A stretch of DNA of 52,034 bases, from the NCBI GenBank assembly GCA_016218405.1, contig JACREE010000019.1, positions 1 through 52,034 on the forward strand, given 5' to 3'. Shown here one piece after another: positions 41,786 to 51,099 of this stretch (position 1 is the first letter of the stretch; each line of letters opens with the position of its first letter). The position numbers and the translations under genes were made by a program. The notes under the pieces are model-generated. The model did no database searches and had not been told where the DNA came from. It saw nothing but the letters and a program-made list of their open reading frames with translations. The DNA is from Gammaproteobacteria bacterium. Lineage in GTDB: Bacteria; Pseudomonadota; Gammaproteobacteria; HIGHO2-12-38-15.

Positions 41786-42484
41786 TTAAGCAGTACGCGC
41801 GCAACACCACACATCCACACGCCCCACCCCTGATTTCAACAAAGCTTGCGCCAGCGCAGACACCGTGGCCGTCGTTGTCACCACATCATCGACAATAGCT
41901 ACCTGTGCCACACCCAAGGCAGACACTTCAAACGCCCCCTTCACATTATTTATTCGCTCTTCAACCGTGGTGGTTTGCGTCTGGGGCAATGTCTGTTTGA
42001 TTCGACGACACGATGTTTTATCCAGCCCTATCCCGCTCTGTTTTGCCACAGGCAAGGCCAATTCTAAGGCTTGATTAAACCCTCGCTCCTTCAAACGCGT
42101 TTCGTGCAAAGGCATAGGGATAATACATTGAGGCAAAGTATCGTGTTCATACTGTTGCTGTATCACTTTCGCTAATACGCGTCCAAACACCCTACCCATC
42201 ACCAAGTGTTTATGAAACTTCAGCAGAGTCAAACAACGCGCTATCACATCCTGATAAGCAAACAGAGCAACCGTACGAAAATAAGGTGGGGGCACAGATA
42301 AACACGTACCACAACGCGCTACAGCAAAGAGCACTGGTCTGGCACAGGTAAAACACGTATGCCCCAACCAAGGCAAATCCGTTAAACAAGGGGCACACAC
42401 ACCCAGGTTGTCATCCCCCCTGCCGCCACATAGAATACAAGGGCTAGGCCACGCCGCACTGAGGTATTTTTTTATTTTTATCAT
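41786..42484 (-). CDS. comF: ComF-family amidophosphoribosyltransferase-like protein
   Basis: The 232-residue protein has a N-terminal zinc-finger-like Cys set (CILCGGRG, CAPC, CFTC, CGTC) and a C-terminal phosphoribosyltransferase domain with PMPLHETRLKERGFNQALELA and the PRPP loop VAIVDDVVTTTATV. Here the usual Thr-Gly-Ala of the loop (TTGAT) reads TTTAT. ComF proteins take part in natural DNA uptake in Haemophilus and other bacteria, probably with a helicase or PriA-like partner. It is the usual length. It is divergent from the membrane protein gene at 42498, 13 bases apart. Confidence 0.93.
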   Translation of the reverse strand: MIKIKKYLSAAWPSPCILCGGRGDDNLGVCAPCLTDLPWLGHTCFTCARPVLFAVARCGTCLSVPPPYFRTVALFAYQDVIARCLTLLKFHKHLVMGRVFGRVLAKVIQQQYEHDTLPQCIIPMPLHETRLKERGFNQALELALPVAKQSGIGLDKTSCRRIKQTLPQTQTTTVEERINNVKGAFEVSALGVAQVAIVDDVVTTTATVSALAQALLKSGVGRVDVWCCARTA

Positions 42485-42497
42485 GAGGGTTTACGCC

Positions 42498-43277
42498 ATG
42501 TCTGAATTGCCTCAATCCATCAAATCACTCTATTTTTCAGCCATTAAATTCACGCCGAAAATTTATTTTAGATTAAGGTACGTTATTTTAAGCAGTGTAC
42601 TCTTTGCACTCACGCTTTACACTCTCAGTGATCACACTTCGCTTGATCTGGCTCGTCTTTTTCCCGGCACCACCCTGCTCTTATCGATTTTATTTTCTTG
42701 TCTTGTCTATGGTTTTTTAGCCAGCACCACGTATAACATCTACTCGCAACAATACACTCACGCTTATCAAGCCTTTCTTCAATTTTTAAAGTTACAGGGA
42801 AAATGGTGGGGAGGTATGGGTTTGCTGGTTGCACCTGCTTTCCTTGCCTTGGGACTGATTCAACTGGCACAGTATTTTCACACCACGCTACCCTACGCAT
42901 CTGTTGCGCTTTATTTTGTTGCAATCATCTTGCTCGTCTGGAGTTTTCTCTATCTTCCGATGTTTATCATTTATATTTTTTCTTTATTTTCTGAACCCAC
43001 CTTATCGTTCATCACTTCGTTAAAATATGTTTTTCGACTCTGTTGTTATAATTGGTTACGCATTGTTTTTTCTACTTTATTTTTTTATGGTGTTTTTTTT
43101 ATTATTTGTGATCTGCTCTCTAGCTATTATCTACAACACCTCAGTAAAGGCCCTTATTTTTTCACTAACTTAATTTGCATCAACCTTATTTTTTATTTAC
43201 TCCTGCCTTTTTTAACCAGTTACAGCCTCGCCCTCGTGAATGATTTACGTATTAGGAATCTGCCGTGTGCCTCGTAA
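42498..43277 (+). CDS. Multi-pass membrane protein of unknown function
   Basis: I do not recognise this protein of about 259 residues. It has about six membrane helices (for example LSSVLFALTLYTL, LLVAPAFLALGLIQLA, VALYFVAIILLVWSF) and no charged domain of size. ATG 42498 has GAGGG nine bases upstream; a start at 42483 would add five residues. The layout resembles bacterial proteins with a YIP1-like or 'BPSS1780-like' membrane fold, but no motif supports that firmly. It is not clearly linked to comF in function. Confidence 0.7.
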   Translation: MSELPQSIKSLYFSAIKFTPKIYFRLRYVILSSVLFALTLYTLSDHTSLDLARLFPGTTLLLSILFSCLVYGFLASTTYNIYSQQYTHAYQAFLQFLKLQGKWWGGMGLLVAPAFLALGLIQLAQYFHTTLPYASVALYFVAIILLVWSFLYLPMFIIYIFSLFSEPTLSFITSLKYVFRLCCYNWLRIVFSTLFFYGVFFIICDLLSSYYLQHLSKGPYFFTNLICINLIFYLLLPFLTSYSLALVNDLRIRNLPCAS

Positions 43278-43384
43278 AAAGTGTATTAAAATACCCTCCG
43301 TAGATATTTTCAAGTAAAGACAGTTGAGATGAGCTCTGGATTGGGATGCTAAAAAACCGAAAACTCAGGTGCGTGAAGTATATC

Positions 43385-44620
43385 TTAATTTGTTTTAGGA
43401 ACAGCCGATGGCGCAGAGGCTGGCTTATCGATTACCTTCAAGGCGTCTCGATAAATTTTCCCTAAACGGCCTTGGTTCAATACCTTTTCATGCTCGACTA
43501 ACGTAGACACGTCCGCCCCAGCTATAAGCACATTTTCCAAGGCTGCTGCAGCCGCCAATTTTTGTATTCTTGAAAACCCACGAAAATATCTGGCACCACA
43601 ATGAAAATAATCTCTTGGATCAGCCTCTCGCTCTTCTTTATAATCGTTAAGTCTTACATTTATCGCAAGTTTAGCTTGAAGAGCCGGTGTGGGTATCACA
43701 ACTGTTGCCATTGCACAATCATCCCCTGCTTTTGCGGATAATTTATTTTCCTTTGCTTTAGCTTGGTAATACGCTGCGTCGGTTTGATTTTTTTTCACAA
43801 CATAATCAAGCAATGAGCCCTCAGCAGACTTAAAGTCAGGCACCTGTAAAGTGCGCCGAGTTATATCATCTCCAGTTTCACTTCGGACAAGCGAAGCAGG
43901 TTTATCTATCTCACTGTTAAGCGCTGCAATTCTGGTTAAATCGAATAAAAACGTATAGCCCAACAAAGTGTCGCCCGCTTCAATTTCTCTATCACAAAAA
44001 ACACTATTATGCGCCCAAACAGTTTCTGCAGACCCAGACACGTCGCAATCAAACCCCTCTTTTGTGTCATTTACCGCTGTATCCACAGCCAATTGGCTTA
44101 CTTGATCACCGTGTTGCAACACGATACCCGTATCCCCTATTCCAAACCCTGCACAATAATTTTTCCCATTTTTTTGATACGTGATAGCCAAAGAAAGCGT
44201 AAAATCCGGTCTCCCTTGATGCTCAGGATATGCCTCTCTCAGCTTTATTATTTCTTCAAAGAGTCCTTTCATGGTCGTCACGGTGGGCAGATACCCACTC
44301 TGCAATGCATCGGCATAGCTTGGTATCAGTGAACAAAGTTGATCATTCAAATCCTTTAACTTTTCTTGCCCCTTTTCGTCCATACCATAATAACCGTCAG
44401 CGACAATTAAAAAAGGCAAGCCTAAATGCGTGTACCCCGTTGTCACTTGATCATCACTTGATTTTACTTGGGTTATCTCTCTCCCCTCATGAAAATGATG
44501 AAAGGTTGAAAACCCCACCCTACAACTACCGGGCAAATCAGAAGCGGAAGAGGGAGAAACAACCCGTTCTTCTGAAGGGGAAAACCCCTCCAAAGATGAT
44601 TTAACATAACGTCGTGCCAT
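43385..44620 (-). CDS. PP2C-like (PPM-type) phosphatase domain protein
   Basis: The 411-residue protein has the pattern of a diverged PP2C phosphatase: LPFLIVADGYYGMDEKG (metal-binding Asp-Gly, about residue 70-86), DFTLSLAITYQKNGKNYCAGFGIGDTGIVL (about residue 140-170), corresponding to the GDS-R-a-L motif, and AGDDCAMATVVI (about residue 298), corresponding to DN-T-vvv. Motif residues are changed at several places, so activity is uncertain. No signal peptide. The start has AGGAGA eight bases upstream. PP2C-like proteins are among known effector types in host-adapted bacteria, and also act in ordinary signalling. It is set between membrane and sugar genes, but is not in their operon. Confidence 0.55.
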   Translation of the reverse strand: MARRYVKSSLEGFSPSEERVVSPSSASDLPGSCRVGFSTFHHFHEGREITQVKSSDDQVTTGYTHLGLPFLIVADGYYGMDEKGQEKLKDLNDQLCSLIPSYADALQSGYLPTVTTMKGLFEEIIKLREAYPEHQGRPDFTLSLAITYQKNGKNYCAGFGIGDTGIVLQHGDQVSQLAVDTAVNDTKEGFDCDVSGSAETVWAHNSVFCDREIEAGDTLLGYTFLFDLTRIAALNSEIDKPASLVRSETGDDITRRTLQVPDFKSAEGSLLDYVVKKNQTDAAYYQAKAKENKLSAKAGDDCAMATVVIPTPALQAKLAINVRLNDYKEEREADPRDYFHCGARYFRGFSRIQKLAAAAALENVLIAGADVSTLVEHEKVLNQGRLGKIYRDALKVIDKPASAPSAVPKTN

Positions 44621-44683
44621 TTTCTTCTCCTGTATTTTTAAAACAACGATTCATGACATGCAGTGTAGATGAGACACCTTAAG

Positions 44684-44728
44684 AACAAATTAAACAACAA
44701 ATTAAACAACAAATTAAACAAATTAAAC
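44684..44728. repeat. 12-bp tandem repeat, about 3.7 copies
   Basis: AACAAATTAAAC is repeated at 44684-44695, 44696-44707 and 44708-44719, then a partial unit AAATTAAAC (44720-44728). It covers the stop codon and downstream region of the glucokinase gene. Such repeats change length by slippage; here it could shift the end of the glucokinase message but not its protein. Confidence 0.9.
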
Positions 44729-45742
44729 CGCATACACCGTATAATAAGCCCCGCCTAAAAAGACAAGATTTTTATCGTGCATCAGGATAAGCGGAAAAGA
44801 GGCGCGCTCTTCTAAATAGGCAGGGCTGGCCAAGATGCCCCGCTTCAACTGAGGGTGTCTCACCACATTGGCATGCTTTAACAAGACCCCCCCGGTCATC
44901 CATACCCCCCCAGCGGGCATAAACACTAACTCCAGGGTGCCTATCAATAACCCTAAATACCAAGCAAACAGCGACAAGGTTTCTTGGGCTTCACCTGCAC
45001 GTAATAAATCCCCCACCTCATGCGGCAATAAATGTTGTTTAGCCGCGGTCACAAATTGATGCAAACGCGACAAGCCTGGGCCGGATAAGATTTTTTCAAA
45101 GGTAATGGGCAAGGCATGGCGCCCTACCTCCGCTTGCGTGCGCAAAAAACTCATGAATTCTTCATGGATTTGTTTTTCTTTTTGGGACGCGGCCGGGGGC
45201 AAAGGCACCCCCATATGCCCTATTTCATTGCCACCTAACCAAAATCGTTTTTTATCTAACAACACCCCATCTTTAAACCCTAAACCCGTCCCCAAACCAA
45301 ACACCACGCGCCGAGCATATTGATTCCACGTTCCTGCTTTCACGACATGCAATTGAGATTCATCTTTCAAGTTTGCCATAAACGTCGCGCAAATAATGGG
45401 AACATAATCATGCACGACGTTCATAGAAGACCAAGCACGAGAGGCCGCCAAGCGTGCAAACGTCATGGGATAAGGAAATCCGTTGGTTAAATTAAGGGTT
45501 TGACCATCGTAAATACCGGCGCCTGCAATTAAAATTTTATCTATTTCTGAAAAAGAAACATTAAGATTTTTTTCTAATCCTTCGGTTAAATCTTCCAACG
45601 AAAAAAATTCATTTAAGTGCAGCGTTGTATCACGTATAAATTTAAATTGTTCTGTAGCAGGATCATATTCAACCAAGCCCACTGCACATTTGGTTGCACC
45701 TAAATCCCAGATAGCGATACTTATTTTAGATAACATACTCAT
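44723..45742 (-). CDS. glk: Glucokinase-type sugar kinase
   Basis: The 339-residue protein has the phosphate-1 motif IWDLGATKCAVGLV, then IAGAGIYDG, VFGLGTGLGF (about residue 150) and the end motif VWMTGGVLLKHA, typical of the proteobacterial glucokinase family. The enzyme phosphorylates glucose with ATP to glucose-6-phosphate. Glucose can come from the alpha-glucosidase encoded upstream. The start at 45742 overlaps the GH13 stop by ATGA, giving translational coupling. The C-terminal end is at the 12-base repeat. Confidence 0.88.
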   Translation of the reverse strand: MSMLSKISIAIWDLGATKCAVGLVEYDPATEQFKFIRDTTLHLNEFFSLEDLTEGLEKNLNVSFSEIDKILIAGAGIYDGQTLNLTNGFPYPMTFARLAASRAWSSMNVVHDYVPIICATFMANLKDESQLHVVKAGTWNQYARRVVFGLGTGLGFKDGVLLDKKRFWLGGNEIGHMGVPLPPAASQKEKQIHEEFMSFLRTQAEVGRHALPITFEKILSGPGLSRLHQFVTAAKQHLLPHEVGDLLRAGEAQETLSLFAWYLGLLIGTLELVFMPAGGVWMTGGVLLKHANVVRHPQLKRGILASPAYLEERASFPLILMHDKNLVFLGGAYYTVYAV

Positions 45743-47346
45743 TCTCTTTCAAAAAAAAGTGCGCCATACCCTAATACGCAATCTTTTTCTGTTTCAAATC
45801 CATGACCGAACAAAGGCACAGCATAGGCTTTTACTTCAGCAGGCAAAGCCTGCGCGTATTCACCTAAATTAAACACCGCCAAGATTGTTTGATTTTGCCA
45901 AACGCGCTCAAAGCACAGTAAATTTTCAGTTACAGACAATAAACGAATGTCACCATAACATAGCGCAGACTGTTGTTTTCGCCAACGCAAAAAAGTTTGG
46001 CACAAACTCAATACAGAATGTTGATTTTCTTGCTGCACACTGACCGCACAAGGCAAATGCGCCTCACTCATGGGCAACCAAGGCTCTGCTTGAGAAAAAC
46101 CGCCTTCGCTTGTCCAAGGCATCGGCGTACGGCATCCATCCCGACCTTTAAATTCAGGGTAAAAACGAATGCCGTAAGGATCACGCATTTTTTCAAAAGG
46201 CACCTCGGCCTCGGCTAACCCCAACTCTTCCCCCTGATACAAACACACCGTACCACGCAATGAAAACAATAAAGCGAGCAACACTTTGCTCAAGGCATCA
46301 TGAGATTCCCCTCGACCAAAGCGTGTAGCGGTACGCGCCACATCATGATTACTGAAAGACCAACAAGGCCAACCATCTGCAATATGACACTCTAATTCTT
46401 TGATCACATCACACATTAAACGAGGTGAAAAATCAGAAGAAATATCTAACAAACGAAAATTATAAACCATGTGTAAATGTTCATGACCCTGCACATAACT
46501 CGCCGCGGTTGCAATATTATCCCCCACTTCACCCAGGGTGGTTGCATGCGGATAACGATTGATCAAGGCACGTATTTTTTTTAAAAAAATAAAATTTTCA
46601 GGACGAGATTTATCATAAACATGATGCTGTCTGGCATACGGATTTTGAGGCGGCACGCCTTCTGCAGGAGGTTCATGATCCGCACGCAAAGGATTATCAC
46701 GTAACGCCACATCATGCGTATAAAAATTTGCGGTGTCTAAGCGAAATCCATCCACACCTCGTTGCAACCAAAATTCTGTGGCCGCCAGCAAGGCCTCCAC
46801 CACTTGAGGCTCATGAAAATTTAAATCAGGTTGCGAGGCAAGAAAGTTATGTAAATAATATTGTTTTCGCGATTCATCCCATTCCCAAGCCTTCCCACCA
46901 AACACAGATAACCAATTATTAGGTGGGCTGCCATCCGCTTTAGGATCCGCCCACACATACCAATTCGCTTTTGGATTATGCGCATTTTGTCGACTTTCTT
47001 GAAACCAAGGATGTTGATCAGACGTATGATTTAATACCATGTCCATCAACACACGCAATCCCAACTGATGCGCTTTTTGAATTAAGGTATCAAACGCAGC
47101 GATATCACCAAATAAAGGATCAATTTGATAATAATCCGACACATCATAACCAAAATCTGCTTGAGGTGATTTTAAAAAAGGTGAAATCCAAATGGCATCC
47201 ACACCCAGCTCCGCCACATAGGATAATTTCTCCGTGATACCGTTTAAATCACCCACTCCATCATCATTACTATCAAAAAAACTGCGCGGATAAATTTGAT
47301 AAATCACCGCCCCTTGCCACCACAAGGGTTCACTTATTTTACTCAT
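45739..47346 (-). CDS. GH13 alpha-glucosidase (oligo-1,6-glucosidase type)
   Basis: A 535-residue glycoside hydrolase. The GH13 conserved regions are clear: DMVLNHTSDQHPWF (region I), DGFRLDTANFY with the nucleophile Asp (region II), TTLGEVGD with the acid/base Glu (region III), and WSFSNHDVARTATRFG (region IV). It lacks a signal peptide, so it acts in the cytoplasm on imported sugar. ATG 47346 (MSKISEPLWWQGAVIYQIYP) gives the family start; an upstream start would place 25 residues of basic sequence inside the palindrome. The preference for alpha-1,4 or alpha-1,6 bonds cannot be told. Confidence 0.93.
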   Translation of the reverse strand: MSKISEPLWWQGAVIYQIYPRSFFDSNDDGVGDLNGITEKLSYVAELGVDAIWISPFLKSPQADFGYDVSDYYQIDPLFGDIAAFDTLIQKAHQLGLRVLMDMVLNHTSDQHPWFQESRQNAHNPKANWYVWADPKADGSPPNNWLSVFGGKAWEWDESRKQYYLHNFLASQPDLNFHEPQVVEALLAATEFWLQRGVDGFRLDTANFYTHDVALRDNPLRADHEPPAEGVPPQNPYARQHHVYDKSRPENFIFLKKIRALINRYPHATTLGEVGDNIATAASYVQGHEHLHMVYNFRLLDISSDFSPRLMCDVIKELECHIADGWPCWSFSNHDVARTATRFGRGESHDALSKVLLALLFSLRGTVCLYQGEELGLAEAEVPFEKMRDPYGIRFYPEFKGRDGCRTPMPWTSEGGFSQAEPWLPMSEAHLPCAVSVQQENQHSVLSLCQTFLRWRKQQSALCYGDIRLLSVTENLLCFERVWQNQTILAVFNLGEYAQALPAEVKAYAVPLFGHGFETEKDCVLGYGALFFERE

Positions 47347-47510
47347 TATACCCCTCGTACCTGAAGATGCTGGTTTTTGAGTTTGTCTTTTCCGCAAGGT
47401 AAAACTTTTTCTCGCTCGCAATAGAGTAGACTATTACTCGTTCGAGAAAGCATTTTACCTTGCAAAAAATACTTCCTCAAAACCCAGTCTCTTCAGGCAC
47501 AAGGGGTATA
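47347..47510. repeat. Near-perfect 164-bp palindrome (element B) filling an intergenic gap
   Basis: The left arm (47347-47418) and right arm (47438-47510) match over about 70 bases with few mismatches: for example TATACCCCT pairs with AGGGGTATA, CCTGAAG with CTTCAGG, and GCAAGGTAAAA with TTTTACCTTGC. The inner GAGTAGACTATTACTC is also palindromic. It lies exactly between the sugar transporter stop (47514) and the GH13 start (47346), so the transcript would fold into a very long hairpin at the GH13 ribosome site. Confidence 0.85.
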
Positions 47511-47513
47511 CCC

Positions 47514-48830
47514 CTACGACGGTTGTTGTTGTATTTGCATGCGCGTGTGTGTGACAGAAGAAGTGCGCACACGCAAGGTTAATCCTGCCGCCAATATCAT
47601 GCACACACCACCAAACATCACCGCCAAATAACGTTCACCCCCTAGCAAGTGATCCATCACCCAACCAAATCCTAAGGAAACGACAATTTCAGGAATCACA
47701 ATAAATAAATTAAAAATACCCATGTAACTACCTAGCTGTGCTTTGGGCAAACCTTGCGACACCATAGTATATGGCACGCTAAACATACTGCCCAAGGCCG
47801 TTCCCACGCCCAACATCAAACATAACACCTGCCACTTTGTTTGAATGAAGACAATCGAACTTAAGGCCAAACCGCCACACAACAAACAAAAAGCATGCGT
47901 GACTTTAGGCGAGTAACGCATCAAAGCCCAAGGCAACACTAACGATGTCAATAAAACAAATAAACTGTAGGCACCAAAACAGACATTCACCCACACCAGA
48001 CCTTGCTCATAAGCCAGTGTCCCTATTTGCGCGTGAAACACACGATGAATCACCGCCACGGGCAAATATAAAAACATACAAAACATCCCCATCCATGAAA
48101 ACATCATCACCCAAGATAAATCTTGCATGGCCACAGGCATGCTGGCAACGTCATGTTTAAACTGCCTTAAAAATTTTCGGAAACTAAAGTCATGCTGAAT
48201 CGGTTCGGCAGGAGGCGTTTCTTTTACAGTGAAAAAAGACCATAACATCGTGACCATCAATACACAGGCGCCCACCCAAAATGATAATTTGATCAGCAAG
48301 GGCACTTCATTTGCCACTGTTGCATGCGCCACATGAAAAACATGCTCCAACAACCATGGAAAAAAGGAGGCACAAGCAGACCCCAATGCAATACAAATGC
48401 CTTGGATAGTAAACCCCTGCTTCTGTTGTTGTGCGGGCAATAAATCAGGGATCAAGGCACGAAAGGGCCCCATCGCCACATTCACCATCGCATCTAACAA
48501 CCATAACAAAGCCGCCGCCATAAACAGACTGTGACTCAAAGGCATTAACACCAGCGCAAATGCACAAAAAATTGTGCCCAATAAGAAATAAGGTCGACGA
48601 CGTCCAAAGCGACACCAGGTGTGATCACTTAACCAACCCATCACAGGTTGCACCAATAAGCCCGTCAGGGGGGCAGCTAACCATAAAATGGGGATTTGTT
48701 CAGCCGTGGCACCCAGTGATTCATAAATGGCACTCATGTTTGCCATTTGTAAACCCCAAGCGAAATTAATGCCCAATAACCCTAAGTTGATGTGCCACAA
48801 TTGTGCTTTTTTTAGATGAGGTTTATCCAT
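47514..48830 (-). CDS. MFS sugar transporter, SLC45/MalT-like
   Basis: The 438-residue protein has about 12 membrane segments and the motif [19 protein letters not shown] between helices 2 and 3, typical of the SLC45-like and glycoside-pentoside-hexuronide-like sugar carriers. The N-terminal [21 protein letters not shown] is characteristic of bacterial maltose/sucrose carriers of this branch. With the cytoplasmic GH13 glucosidase and glucokinase downstream it forms an uptake route for an alpha-glucoside such as maltose. It is the first gene of the cluster. A GGGGAAAG ribosome site lies upstream of ATG 48830. Confidence 0.88.
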   Translation of the reverse strand: MDKPHLKKAQLWHINLGLLGINFAWGLQMANMSAIYESLGATAEQIPILWLAAPLTGLLVQPVMGWLSDHTWCRFGRRRPYFLLGTIFCAFALVLMPLSHSLFMAAALLWLLDAMVNVAMGPFRALIPDLLPAQQQKQGFTIQGICIALGSACASFFPWLLEHVFHVAHATVANEVPLLIKLSFWVGACVLMVTMLWSFFTVKETPPAEPIQHDFSFRKFLRQFKHDVASMPVAMQDLSWVMMFSWMGMFCMFLYLPVAVIHRVFHAQIGTLAYEQGLVWVNVCFGAYSLFVLLTSLVLPWALMRYSPKVTHAFCLLCGGLALSSIVFIQTKWQVLCLMLGVGTALGSMFSVPYTMVSQGLPKAQLGSYMGIFNLFIVIPEIVVSLGFGWVMDHLLGGERYLAVMFGGVCMILAAGLTLRVRTSSVTHTRMQIQQQPS

Positions 48831-48949
48831 TTTCTTTCCCCGTTCATCCTTGAGTGCCTACACTATTGTGAAGTTTTGAAAAAATGTCAACCGCGACACC
48901 TGCTCCAAAAAATGATACGCTTGTGCAGGTTTTTTTTTATTTAACGATC

Positions 48950-49813
48950 ATGACGCTCCACAAACAGATACAACGTGCCACACAACGTGCAGCTCCTCAT
49001 TACCACAAACGGGCGCAACTTCCGTACACGCTCGCACAACGTTTACTCGAAAAATGGGAACAAATCTGTCAGCTCAACACACGCCCGCTGCCTTTACTCA
49101 CACAACCCCACACTTTGCTCGACATCGGTTGTGGCACAGGCGGTTTACTTGATCAACTTCAAACATGTTTTCCTCACACTCAGTGCTTTGGTGTAGACCT
49201 CAGCCTCGCCATGCTTGAACAACACCCCGCTCACACTCTGTGCGCGGATGCACACCACCTTCCTTTTCCTGATCACAGTATCGATGTCATTTTTTCAGTT
49301 TTAATGCTGGAATGGAGCCCACATTTACCCACGCTGTTACAAGAATTCAAGCGCGTGCTCTCTCCAAACGGCCATTTTTTCTTTGCCACATTGGGTCCGG
49401 GTACGCTCATGGAATTGCGCCAAACCTGGCAAAAGATAGACGCACACCCTCACATCAATTATTTTACAGATATGCATGACTTGGGCGACATGCTCTTAAA
49501 ATTAAAATTTGAAACACCGATTGTCACACGCGAAGACATCACCTGCTTATATCGTCATGTTTCTTCTCTGCTGAAAGAATTAAAACAACTGGGTTCGGTA
49601 AAAATGTCTGATAACATCCAACGCACCTTCACTCAAAAATCCTTACTGCAGGCCCTTGAAACCCACTACCCTCAAAATAACGAGCATTTTTACCCTGCCA
49701 CTTTTGAAGCAATCTATGGCTACGCCGCAGGCTCCACCCATCACCCAGAAGATGAAGCACGCGGCATCACCCGCGTTCCCATTCAAAAAGTATTCAAAAA
49801 AAAGCATAGCTAG
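48950..49813 (+). CDS. bioC: Malonyl-[ACP] O-methyltransferase BioC
   Basis: BioC methylates malonyl-ACP, disguising it for fatty acid synthase in the first step of pimelate/biotin synthesis. The protein of about 287 residues starts QIQRATQRAAPHYHKRAQLP (the BioC 'F-RAA--Y--HA-LQ' segment), has the SAM-binding motif LLDIGCGTGGLL, and FATLGPGTLMELRQTW, a BioC hallmark. ATG 48950 fits the family; an in-frame upstream ATG at 48884 would add 22 unusual residues. No other bio gene is in the window. Confidence 0.88.
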   Translation: MTLHKQIQRATQRAAPHYHKRAQLPYTLAQRLLEKWEQICQLNTRPLPLLTQPHTLLDIGCGTGGLLDQLQTCFPHTQCFGVDLSLAMLEQHPAHTLCADAHHLPFPDHSIDVIFSVLMLEWSPHLPTLLQEFKRVLSPNGHFFFATLGPGTLMELRQTWQKIDAHPHINYFTDMHDLGDMLLKLKFETPIVTREDITCLYRHVSSLLKELKQLGSVKMSDNIQRTFTQKSLLQALETHYPQNNEHFYPATFEAIYGYAAGSTHHPEDEARGITRVPIQKVFKKKHS

Positions 49814-49851
49814 GGTATTCTGTCCTTCGCCTTCCAGCAACAGGAAAATCC

Positions 49852-51099
49852 GTGTTCAAACCACTTCCACTCTACATTGGCCTACGTTACACACGAGCAA
49901 AACGTCGTAACCATTTTATTTCCTTCATTGCCCTCACCTCCATTCTAGGCATTGCGCTGAGCGTCACAGTCCTTATTACCGTTTTATCTGTCATGAATGG
50001 CTTTGATGAACAAATCAAAGAACGCGTTCTCGTGATGGCCAGACAAATCAGCTTAACAGGTGAAAATACACAATTGCGTGATTGGCGCCCACTCGAACAA
50101 CAACTCTCACATCAATCGTTTGTACAAGGTGTCGCACCTTATGTGGACGGTCAAGGCATGCTAACAGAAGGTGGCGTCACACAACCTGTCATCGTCACAG
50201 GCATTGATCCCCAACAAGAAAAAACCGTGTCTGACATGAGCGACAAATTTGTAGACGGTTCACTGGATGCCCTCACCCCAGGCAGCTTTAACGTATTGCT
50301 CGGTGAAAAGTTAGCACTCTATTTAGGTGTTTCAACGGGCGACAAAATTAATTTATTTATTCCCCAAGCCAGCATCACCCCTGCGGGTATTTCGCCACGC
50401 TTTAAACGCTTTACTGTCGCGGGTATTTTTAAAGTCGGCAATGGATTTGGCTTTGACAGCCAAGTTGCACTCATTAATTTACAAGATGCACAACGTCTAT
50501 TTCAGCTAGGCCAACGCGTTTCGGGTTTACGCCTCAAAATACACGATCTTTATCAAGCTTCTCAGCTCACCGCTGAACTTTCAAAAACATTTCCTGATTT
50601 ATATGTCACGGATTGGACCTCGCAATACGGCAGCCTTTTTTCAGCGATTTCACTCGAAAAAACCATGATGGCCGTGATTTTATTATTGTTAGTCGCCATC
50701 GCTTCGTTTAACTTAGTTTCAACACTCGTGATGGTGGTCACCGAAAAACGAGCTGATATTGCTATCCTGCGCACACTGGGCGCCACCCCCCAGACCATCT
50801 TACATATTTTTATGATCCAAGGTTTTACCATTGGTCTGCTCGGCACCTTGTTAGGATTAATTTTCGGACTACTCTTAGCAAGTAATGTCACCTATCTAGT
50901 CAAAACAATCGAACATCTTTTTCATGTGCAACTTCTTTCAGCCAACGTCTATTACGTGGATTTTTTACCTTCTCGCATTGACCCCACTGACGTCATCAGC
51001 ATCTGCAGCATCGCACTGCTCATGAGTTTTTTGGCCGCACTGTACCCGGCACGTCAAGCCATGAAAACCCAACCTGCGGAAGCCTTGCGTTATGAATAA
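49852..51099 (+). CDS. lolC: Lipoprotein-releasing ABC transporter permease LolC/LolE
   Basis: The permease of the LolCDE complex, which releases outer-membrane lipoproteins from the inner membrane. The 415-residue protein has one N-terminal membrane helix (the FISFIALTSILGIALSVTVLITVLSVMNGF region), a periplasmic domain (about residues 45-265), and three C-terminal helices with the FtsX/MacB pattern. It begins with GTG 49852 (AGGAAAATCC upstream); MFKPLPLYIGLRYTRAKRRNHFISF is the family N-terminus when read as consecutive segments. Only one permease gene is present; LolE would be elsewhere or LolC may form a homodimer (LolF-type). The stop overlaps lolD by eight bases. Confidence 0.94.
   Translation: MFKPLPLYIGLRYTRAKRRNHFISFIALTSILGIALSVTVLITVLSVMNGFDEQIKERVLVMARQISLTGENTQLRDWRPLEQQLSHQSFVQGVAPYVDGQGMLTEGGVTQPVIVTGIDPQQEKTVSDMSDKFVDGSLDALTPGSFNVLLGEKLALYLGVSTGDKINLFIPQASITPAGISPRFKRFTVAGIFKVGNGFGFDSQVALINLQDAQRLFQLGQRVSGLRLKIHDLYQASQLTAELSKTFPDLYVTDWTSQYGSLFSAISLEKTMMAVILLLLVAIASFNLVSTLVMVVTEKRADIAILRTLGATPQTILHIFMIQGFTIGLLGTLLGLIFGLLLASNVTYLVKTIEHLFHVQLLSANVYYVDFLPSRIDPTDVISICSIALLMSFLAALYPARQAMKTQPAEALRYE

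Noticed and set aside
43278-43384. A third palindrome or RNA gene between the membrane protein and PP2C-like genes
   Set aside because: No arms of more than a few bases pair and no conserved motif is visible. I see nothing definite in this 107-base gap.
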